Shown piece after piece: positions 5,147 to 9,937 of a stretch of DNA of 9,937 bases. The notes beneath the pieces were generated by a model, which was not told the origin of the DNA, did no database searches, and worked only from the letters and a program-made list of their open reading frames with translations. Origin of the DNA: Lawsonibacter sp. (GTDB lineage: Bacteria > Bacillota > Clostridia > Oscillospirales > Oscillospiraceae); contig JAAWCR010000052.1 in NCBI GenBank assembly GCA_022793355.1, positions 1 through 9,937 on the forward strand. The letters run 5' to 3'. Made by a program: the position numbers and the translations under genes. The first letter of the stretch is position 1; each line of letters begins with the position of its first letter.

Positions 5147-7345
5147 GTGTCTGGACGTAGATCGGGGCGGTACTGGACGGTCGCCGCTCTATACCGGCGG
5201 GGCTGGAGCAAGGCCCTGATTCAGGAACTCCTGCCCCAACCCCGGGTAGTACCGATGAACGGGCACGCCACCCGCATGTGGGAAAAGGAGACCGTGCGGG
5301 CGGCGGAGGACAGCCCCCGTTTTGCCGAGCAGATGAGCAAAAGCGCCAGCGGCTTCCGCCGCACCTGCGCCGCCCTGTCCCAGGCCTGGAGCGAGGCGGA
5401 GCCCGACGGTTCCGCCCCCTGGCTGCTGGCAGAGCACTACCACAATATACTCCTGAACCGGATGTCCTCCTCCGCCAAAAGCAGGGGGCTCCGTCCCGCC
5501 CAGGTCACTGCCTGGATCCGGGAGTTTCTCGCTCTGGAGCGCCGGTGCGACAGCCCCGGCCTGCCAGAGCTTTTGAAGCATTTTATCCGCACCGGCGCCT
5601 GGCTGAGCGAGTGCGCCGACCACCCCCTGGCGGTGGAGGTCCGGACTCGTTACCCCAGCGTGCTTCATGCCGTCGCCGTTCAGATCATCGCGGACTTCAC
5701 CACTGCTCAGCCCGAGGCTGACCTGGAAAACATGCTGCGGGCGGCAGGCTTTCCCGATGCCCTCCTGCTCAAGGAGGGACTGTCCACTGTATGGTCAGTG
5801 TGGTATGTCCCCCAGGCCATCCGCACCAGCCTGTCCCTTTTAATTGCCCTGAATCCCAAGGACGAGTACCCGGAGGCCCGGGCCATGCGCCGCCGCTTCG
5901 TCCTGCACCTGGGCGGCACCAACACAGGCAAGACCTATTCCGGATTTCAGCGGCTGAAGCAGGCGAAAACCGGGGTCTATCTGGCCCCCCTGCGCCTGCT
6001 GGCCCTGGAGGCCCAGGAGACCCTGCTGGACGCCGGGGTGAATTGCAGCCTGTCCACCGGCGAGGAGGAGGACATTCGGGAGGGAGACACCCACATCGCC
6101 GCCACCCCGGAAAAGCTGGAGCTGAAACGCCGGTATGATATGGCCGTTATCGACGAGTGCCAGATGATTGCCGACCGGCAGCGGGGCTACGCCTGGACCC
6201 GGGTAATCCTGGGGGTCCTGGCCCCGGAGATTCATCTGTGCGCCGCGCCGGAGGCCAGGGATCTGCTTATCCGCCTCATCGAAAGCTGCGCAGACAGCTA
6301 TGAGGTGGAGCTCCACCAGCGGACCACGCCGCTGATCTGCATGTCCCATACTGTGGATTATGAGCGTATTCAGCCGGGCGACGCCCTCATCACCTTCTCC
6401 AAGGTTGGGGTGCTCAGCGTGGCCGAGGACCTGCGCCAGAGCGGAAAGGAGCCCGCCATCATCTACGGGGCCCTGCCCTACTCCACCCGCCGCAAGCAGA
6501 TGGAGGGCTTTCTGGCGGGAAACATGGAGTATATCGTCTCCACCGACGCCATCGGTATGGGCCTGAACCTCCCCATCCGCCGGATTATATTCATGGAGAC
6601 CGAGAAGTTCGACGGCGTGGAACGCCGGGAGCTGAAGCCGGAGGAGATCAGGCAGATTGCCGGTCGGGCCGGTCGGCTTGGAATGTACAACCGGGGCTTC
6701 GTCGGGGCAACGCAGAACCTGGCCGCCATCCGGGACGGGTTGGAGGCGGTGATCCCGCCCCTGGAATACGCCGTAGCGGGGTTCTCCGACCTGGTGCTTC
6801 AGGTAGATTTCGACCTTTTGGAGGTGCTCACCCAATGGAACCAGATGCCCACGGTGGAGCCCTACCGCAAGCTGGATATCTCCCGCTATATCGCCATCAT
6901 TTCTAAAATGCGGGAGATGGGCTTTGTCCTCACCCGGGAGCAGGAGCTGCGGGCGGCCAACATCCCCTTTGACGAGACGGACGAGGCCCTTCGCGGACTG
7001 TTTTTCCAATTCCTGCACCGCTGGCAGCAGGCGGAGCCCATTGAGCAGCCCGGTCTGCCGGAGGAGGAGGCCACCCTCCCGGAGCTGGAGCTGTACTACC
7101 GCAAACTGGACCTCTATTTCTCCTTCGCCAAGGCCTTTGACTGCCCGGTGAACGAGGACAGGCTCTATAACAGCCGGGAACAGGTGGCCGAGGCGATCAA
7201 CGAAATTCTTCTCCACCGCCTGCGCAGCAACATCCGCTTCTGCGCCCGCTGCCAGAAGGCCCTGCCCCTCCACCACCGGGGCCGGCTGTGCGACGCCTGC
7301 TTCCGCGCCAGTCGCAGCTCCGCCCCCTGGCTCCAGAAGCTCTAA
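5147..7345 (+). CDS. Suv3-like DExH-box RNA helicase with C-terminal zinc motif
   Basis: Predicted ATP-dependent RNA helicase of the SUV3 (SUPV3L1) type, 732 residues. Motif order in the core: GGTNTGKT (256-263, motif I, Lys262), LAPLRLLALE (279-288), TGEEED (304-309), TPEK (320-323), DECQ (336-339, motif II; DEIQ in mitochondrial Suv3), ITFSK (415-419), TDAIGMGLNLPIRR (466-479, motif V) and QIAGRAGR (503-510, motif VI). Segments such as GYAWTR, EIHLC and IIYG also match Suv3 closely. About 250 residues precede the core; residues 8-50 (RYWTV, RRGW, LIQELL, MW) resemble a small helical binding module. The C-terminus has C699xxC702 and C715xxC718, a likely zinc ribbon or knuckle. The GTG start at 5147 is preferred over the ATG at 5126 because GAGGGAGGGA sits at the right distance and the promoter start lies too close to the ATG. 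It is a single-gene unit ending in a strong hairpin. Its role, perhaps RNA decay or remodelling with PNPase, is inferred. Confidence 0.85.
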   Translation: MSGRRSGRYWTVAALYRRGWSKALIQELLPQPRVVPMNGHATRMWEKETVRAAEDSPRFAEQMSKSASGFRRTCAALSQAWSEAEPDGSAPWLLAEHYHNILLNRMSSSAKSRGLRPAQVTAWIREFLALERRCDSPGLPELLKHFIRTGAWLSECADHPLAVEVRTRYPSVLHAVAVQIIADFTTAQPEADLENMLRAAGFPDALLLKEGLSTVWSVWYVPQAIRTSLSLLIALNPKDEYPEARAMRRRFVLHLGGTNTGKTYSGFQRLKQAKTGVYLAPLRLLALEAQETLLDAGVNCSLSTGEEEDIREGDTHIAATPEKLELKRRYDMAVIDECQMIADRQRGYAWTRVILGVLAPEIHLCAAPEARDLLIRLIESCADSYEVELHQRTTPLICMSHTVDYERIQPGDALITFSKVGVLSVAEDLRQSGKEPAIIYGALPYSTRRKQMEGFLAGNMEYIVSTDAIGMGLNLPIRRIIFMETEKFDGVERRELKPEEIRQIAGRAGRLGMYNRGFVGATQNLAAIRDGLEAVIPPLEYAVAGFSDLVLQVDFDLLEVLTQWNQMPTVEPYRKLDISRYIAIISKMREMGFVLTREQELRAANIPFDETDEALRGLFFQFLHRWQQAEPIEQPGLPEEEATLPELELYYRKLDLYFSFAKAFDCPVNEDRLYNSREQVAEAINEILLHRLRSNIRFCARCQKALPLHHRGRLCDACFRASRSSAPWLQKL

Positions 7346-7385
7346 GAAACAGCGGACAGCGGTTTGTGCCGCTGTCCGCTGTTTC
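7346..7385. terminator. Bidirectional intrinsic terminator between convergent genes
   Basis: GAAACAGCGGACAGCGG, loop TTTGTG, CCGCTGTCCGCTGTTTC: a perfect 17-bp stem that starts on the base after the helicase stop and ends 2 bp before the lactate dehydrogenase stop. The GAAAC/GTTTC base of the stem supplies a short U-rich end in either direction (GTTTCGTTC on plus, GTTTCTTAG on minus). It can serve both convergent genes. Confidence 0.88.
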
Positions 7386-7387
7386 GT

Positions 7388-8332
7388 TCATCCCAGGCCC
7401 AGGCCGTCCATTGCCTCCTTCAGCTGCCCGGCGGAGCGGCTGAGAGCCTCCCTCTCCGCCCCGCCCAGAGGGATCTCCAAAATTTTCTCCAGGCCGCTCT
7501 TGCCCACAATGGATGGTATGCTCAGCGCCACATGGTCCAGCCCATACTCCCCTTCCAGCGCCACGGAGATGGGCAGCACCGCGTGTTCGTCTTTTACAAT
7601 GCACGCCGCAATGCGCCCCACCGCCATGGCAATGCCGTAGTAGGTAGCCCCCTTGCGTTTGATAATCTCGTTGGCGCTGTCCCGTATCTCCCGATAGATC
7701 CGCTCCATATTTTCTGCGTGGAGCTCCTGCCCCCGGAGGCGGCAAAAGTCGTCCAGATCCAGACCGGACACGTTGGCGCCGCTCCAAACCGCCAGCTCAC
7801 TGTCCCCGTGCTCCCCTACGATGAAGGCGTGAACATTCCGGCTGTCCACCCCCAGCTCCTCTCCCAGCAGCTGCTTCAGCCGGCCGGTATCCAGCACCGT
7901 ACCCGAGCCAATCACCCGCTCCTTGGGGTAGCCGGACAACCGCCAGGCCGCGTAGGTCAGCACATCCACCGGGTTAGAGACAATCAGAAGAATGCCCTCA
8001 AACCTCCGGGCGGTGATCTCCTTGATGATGTCCTTTAAAATGGCCGTATTTTTTCCAATAAGGTCCAGCCGTGTCTCGCCGGGCTTCTGATTCACGCCGG
8101 CGGTAATAACCACCAGCCCGCAGTCCGCGATGTCGTCATAGCTCCCGGCGGTGATCTCCATCGCCGCGCCGTAGGGCAGGCCGTCGCTGAGGTCCATGGC
8201 CTCCCCCTCCGCCTTGGCCTGGTTTGCGTCCAGCAGCACCAGATGGGAGAACAGCCCCTGCTGCAAAAAGCGAAACGCGATGGAAGCCCCCACAAAGCCG
8301 CAGCCCACTATGGCCGCCTTCCTGTGATTCAT
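7388..8332 (-). CDS. ldh: L-lactate dehydrogenase
   Basis: Cytoplasmic NAD-dependent reduction of pyruvate to L-lactate, regenerating NAD+ in fermentation. From the ATG at 8332 it is 314 residues, the usual family length. Visible features: Rossmann loop GCGFVG (10-15), Asp35 for NAD binding, mobile loop NQKPGETR (81-88) with Gln82 that marks lactate rather than malate specificity and catalytic Arg88, SNPVD (119-123), Asp148, substrate-binding Arg151, and GEHGDSE (173-179) with catalytic His175. For the fructose-1,6-bisphosphate site, a His (168) is kept while the expected Arg appears as Lys153, so activation may be altered. In-frame upstream starts exist at 8359 (ATG, with a modest AAAGG) and 8383 (TTG). 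I chose 8332 because the family N-terminus begins there, though its ribosome site is weak. No convincing promoter was found; CATAAT at 8412-8417 behind a T-run is the only hint. It ends at the shared terminator. Confidence 0.94.
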   Translation of the reverse strand: MNHRKAAIVGCGFVGASIAFRFLQQGLFSHLVLLDANQAKAEGEAMDLSDGLPYGAAMEITAGSYDDIADCGLVVITAGVNQKPGETRLDLIGKNTAILKDIIKEITARRFEGILLIVSNPVDVLTYAAWRLSGYPKERVIGSGTVLDTGRLKQLLGEELGVDSRNVHAFIVGEHGDSELAVWSGANVSGLDLDDFCRLRGQELHAENMERIYREIRDSANEIIKRKGATYYGIAMAVGRIAACIVKDEHAVLPISVALEGEYGLDHVALSIPSIVGKSGLEKILEIPLGGAEREALSRSAGQLKEAMDGLGLG

Positions 8333-8426
8333 TGCCAAACATATCCGCCCCTTTTCCATATAGTCGGCCTTTGAGCGCCGCAACAGCTTTAGCGTGGCAA
8401 ATTCCGCCCCGATTATGCGCCCCAGA

Positions 8427-8440
8427 TTTTTTTAAAAAAA
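8427..8440. promoter_or_regulatory. T7A7 tract between divergent genes (possible UP element)
   Basis: Seven T followed by seven A form a palindromic, probably bent tract ending 2 nt before the -35 box of the HExxH gene promoter. A-tracts in this position often act as UP elements for RNA polymerase alpha subunits. It also lies upstream of lactate dehydrogenase on the other strand. Role inferred. Confidence 0.45.
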
Positions 8441-8442
8441 CC

Positions 8443-8471
8443 TTGCGCCAGGGAAGTTTATCAAGTATAAT
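8443..8471 (+). promoter_or_regulatory. Sigma-A promoter of the HExxH protein gene
   Basis: TTGCGC (8443-8448), 17-nt spacer, perfect TATAAT (8466-8471). Transcription should start near 8478, giving a leader of about 29 nt with AAGGGGG (8492-8498). Confidence 0.8.
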
Positions 8472-8491
8472 TATCCTGTAAAATTATCCTG
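8469..8491. repeat. AATTATCCTG direct repeat over the transcription start
   Basis: AATTATCCTG occurs at 8469-8478 and again at 8482-8491, a 13-nt period. The first copy overlaps the -10 box and the start site, and the second lies in the leader just before the ribosome site. The placement would suit an operator, but it may be a chance duplication. Confidence 0.45.
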
Positions 8492-8506
8492 AAGGGGGTG
8501 TCCGCA

Positions 8507-9211
8507 ATGTCAGCCATTGGAGCAATCGGAGGCTATGGCAGCATGAGCGGTTACTATTCCATCTATCACAACAAAAACGGATTCCAAAACAGGAGCGCCA
8601 ACCCCACCGGTATGGACCCGGTCCGTCCGGTCTCCCGCGCACAGACCACTCCCGTGCCGCCGGTTAACCAGGTGTCCGCCGTCCACCGGGGAGTTTCCCA
8701 GAATGTCCCGGAGGAGGAGAGCCCATTTTCCTTCCCCACCATGCGGGAGGGAGCCGACCCTGCGGAGATGGCGGTACGGGCCCGGATTCAATATTTAGAC
8801 GACAGCGCGGAGGCGTTATCTCCCAATCAGGCGGCGGAGGGTTCCAAGAGCCCCCGGGAGGTGATGGAGGAGTCCGAGTGCCAGACCTGTAAAAACCGCA
8901 AATATCAGGACGGCTCCGATGACCCTGGCGTCTCCTTTAAAACCGCCACAAACGTAGCCCCTGAACAGGCGGCGGCCGCCGTCCGGGGCCACGAACAGGA
9001 GCACGTGGTTCGAGAGCAGGCCAAGGCCCGGCGCGAGGACCGGCACGTGGTCAGCCAGTCGGTGAGCATCCAAACCGCCATCTGTCCTGAGTGCGGGGAT
9101 GTGTATGTCTCCGGCGGCACCACCCGCACCGCCACCAAGGCCAACCCTGCGCAAGAACAGCCCGAACCGCCTGAATACCAGGAAAAGTCCGGCTTCCAGG
9201 CAATCGCTTGA
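8507..9211 (+). CDS. HExxH protein, SprA-related putative metalloprotease
   Basis: Uncharacterised 234-residue protein. Residues 1-70 are glycine-, serine- and proline-rich, beginning MSAIGAIGGYGSMSGYY, and look disordered; there is no signal peptide or membrane segment. The conserved-looking part runs from about 122 to 211: CQTC (125-128), RKYQDGSDDPGVSFK (131-145), GHEQEH (161-166) with the HExxH zinc-protease motif (His162, Glu163, His166), then CPEC (193-196) and VSGGTT. This pattern matches what I recall of the SprA-related putative metalloprotease family, common but unstudied in clostridia. No third zinc ligand or activity can be shown from sequence; the two CxxC pairs could build a separate structural zinc site. 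The ATG at 8507 is chosen over the GTG at 8498 because AAGGGGG ends 8 nt upstream of it and overlaps the GTG. It is divergent from lactate dehydrogenase, with its own promoter and a terminator at 9342-9368. Confidence 0.75.
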   Translation: MSAIGAIGGYGSMSGYYSIYHNKNGFQNRSANPTGMDPVRPVSRAQTTPVPPVNQVSAVHRGVSQNVPEEESPFSFPTMREGADPAEMAVRARIQYLDDSAEALSPNQAAEGSKSPREVMEESECQTCKNRKYQDGSDDPGVSFKTATNVAPEQAAAAVRGHEQEHVVREQAKARREDRHVVSQSVSIQTAICPECGDVYVSGGTTRTATKANPAQEQPEPPEYQEKSGFQAIA

Positions 9212-9341
9212 GTCTTCTTGACCCTTTATGAAAGGAGAACCTTTCTGAAATCCGGACCGGAGGAAACACTTTGCTGGAATGGGCGGAGGAAACCGGAGAG
9301 TCCATCGCCTTTTCCCTCTCCCAAAATAAATCTGTAATGGC
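9212..9341 (+). other. Untranslated stretch after the HExxH gene, with a possible 33-codon frame
   Basis: This holds a small hairpin (GAAAGG-AGAA-CCTTTC, 9230-9245), a direct repeat of CGGAGGAAAC (9258-9267 and 9284-9293), and an open frame from TTG at 9271 to TAA at 9370-9372 with GGAGG about 8 nt ahead. The frame would encode 33 residues and runs through the terminator hairpin, which argues against it being a gene. I see no known riboswitch or T-box core (no AGGGTGG element). Confidence 0.3.
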
Positions 9342-9368
9342 AGCCGGCCTGTTGGGCCGGTTGTTTTT
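9342..9368 (+). terminator. Rho-independent terminator of the HExxH gene
   Basis: CCGGCC (9344-9349), loop TGTTG, GGCCGG (9355-9360), followed by TTGTTTTT (9361-9368). The stem can extend by two weaker pairs (A-T and G-U). It is a classic intrinsic terminator separating the HExxH unit from leuS. Confidence 0.85.
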
Positions 9369-9377
9369 ATAAACCCC

Positions 9378-9406
9378 TTGCAATTATGGGGCTATTCCGC
9401 TATAAT
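9378..9406 (+). promoter_or_regulatory. Sigma-A promoter of leuS
   Basis: TTGCAA (9378-9383), 17-nt spacer, perfect TATAAT (9401-9406). Transcription should start near 9413, giving a leader of about 54 nt, too short to hold a T-box riboswitch. Confidence 0.85.
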
Positions 9407-9466
9407 AGCATGGAATTACGGTCGATTCGGTCCTTTGAGGCCAGACGATACAGGAGAGTGTTTGCA

Positions 9467-9937
9467 TTGAAATACGACTTTACTGCAATTGAGAAGAAGT
9501 GGCAGACCAGGTGGAAGGACGAAAAGACCTTCGCCTGTGTCAACGGCGACACCAGCAAGCCCAAATTTTATGGCCTGGTTGAGTTCCCCTACCCCTCCGC
9601 CGCCGGCCTGCATGTGGGCCATCCCCGGCCCTACACCGCTATGGACGTGATTGCCCGAAAGAAGCGGATGGACGGTTATAATGTCCTGTTCCCCATCGGC
9701 TATGACGCCTTTGGCTTGCCTACCGAGAACTTCGCCATCAAAAACCACATCCACCCCGCCGTGATTACCAAACAGAACATCGAGAACTTCACCCGGCAGC
9801 TCCACATGCTGGGCTACTCCTTCGACTGGGACCGGGTGGTGGACACCACCGATCCCAGCTACTACAAGTGGACCCAGTGGATTTTCCTCCAGCTGTACAA
9901 GCACGGCCTGGCCTATAAGACCACCATGCCGGTAAAC
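9467..9937 (+). CDS. leuS: Leucyl-tRNA synthetase (partial, N-terminal 157 residues)
   Basis: Class I aminoacyl-tRNA synthetase that charges tRNA-Leu with leucine in the cytoplasm. Hand translation gives 157 codons open to the right edge: KYDFTAIEKKWQ at the start, FPYPSAAGLHVGH with the HIGH-type motif HVGH (49-52), MDVIARKKRMDGYNVLFPIG (59-78) and YDAFGLPTENFA (79-90). All are LeuRS hallmarks of the catalytic Rossmann core. The editing domain, KMSKS loop and anticodon-binding domain lie beyond the window; full-length enzymes have roughly 800-900 residues. The start is read as TTG at 9467, with AGGAG (9452-9456) 10 nt upstream; no ATG fits this position. A GTG in frame at 9458 sits too close to that ribosome site. 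It is a separate unit with a strong promoter. Confidence 0.96.
   Translation, partial: MKYDFTAIEKKWQTRWKDEKTFACVNGDTSKPKFYGLVEFPYPSAAGLHVGHPRPYTAMDVIARKKRMDGYNVLFPIGYDAFGLPTENFAIKNHIHPAVITKQNIENFTRQLHMLGYSFDWDRVVDTTDPSYYKWTQWIFLQLYKHGLAYKTTMPVN

Noticed and set aside
5840..7276. A 478-codon minus-strand frame opposite the helicase
   Set aside because: It is a reverse-frame shadow of the helicase core; every conserved motif lies in the plus-strand frame.
8333..8506. Rex redox-repressor site upstream of lactate dehydrogenase
   Set aside because: No TTGTGAA...TTCACAA-like palindrome is present; TTGATAAAC has no matching half.
9212..9466. T-box riboswitch ahead of leuS
   Set aside because: No T-box core or specifier stem was found, and the promoter at 9378-9406 lies downstream of the only terminator hairpin, which belongs to the preceding gene.

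Overview
The window is GC-rich Firmicutes DNA, most likely from a gut clostridium of the Oscillospiraceae type (Flavonifractor, Lawsonibacter, Intestinimonas or Oscillibacter-like). This is inferred from strong GGAGG ribosome sites, sigma-A promoters with 17-bp spacers, a lipobox substrate-binding protein, a Firmicutes-style L-lactate dehydrogenase and a LeuRS of the PTENFA type. No mobile element, CRISPR array, rRNA or tRNA is visible. The genus is a guess from protein style only.

Layout: (1) 1-3728, minus strand: an ABC sugar-importer operon read right to left. It has a strong promoter (3700-3728), a lipoprotein substrate-binding gene (2436-3644), an intercistronic hairpin (2368-2397), a double ATPase gene (757-2289) and a permease gene (1-735) that runs off the left edge. 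(2) 3645-4145: a roughly 500-bp non-coding divergent regulatory region with TCCGCCG repeats and promoters facing both ways. (3) 4146-5069, plus strand: a ribokinase-like PfkB sugar kinase, presumably phosphorylating what the importer brings in. (4) 5147-7345, plus strand: a Suv3-like RNA helicase with its own promoter, an extra N-terminal region and a C-terminal four-cysteine zinc motif. (5) 7346-7385: a perfect 17-bp hairpin acting as a shared terminator for convergent genes. (6) 7388-8332, minus strand: L-lactate dehydrogenase. (7) 8507-9211, plus strand: an uncharacterised HExxH protein resembling the SprA-related putative metalloproteases, with its own promoter and terminator. (8) 9467-9937, plus strand: the start of leucyl-tRNA synthetase, beginning at a TTG codon behind a strong promoter.

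How they work together: importer plus kinase form a plausible uptake-and-phosphorylation module, and lactate dehydrogenase disposes of reducing equivalents from sugar fermentation, although nothing in the sequence links it to the importer. The helicase, the HExxH protein and leuS look like independent transcription units.

Most of the window is ordinary metabolism. The two items most worth a second look are the bacterial Suv3-type helicase, whose relatives are best known from mitochondrial RNA decay, and the CxxC-HExxH-CxxC protein. I do not see a convincing new defence or mobile system. Two genes cut by the window edges (permease and leuS) were read by hand translation. Several starts differ from the longest open frame because ribosome sites and promoters favour a later codon.
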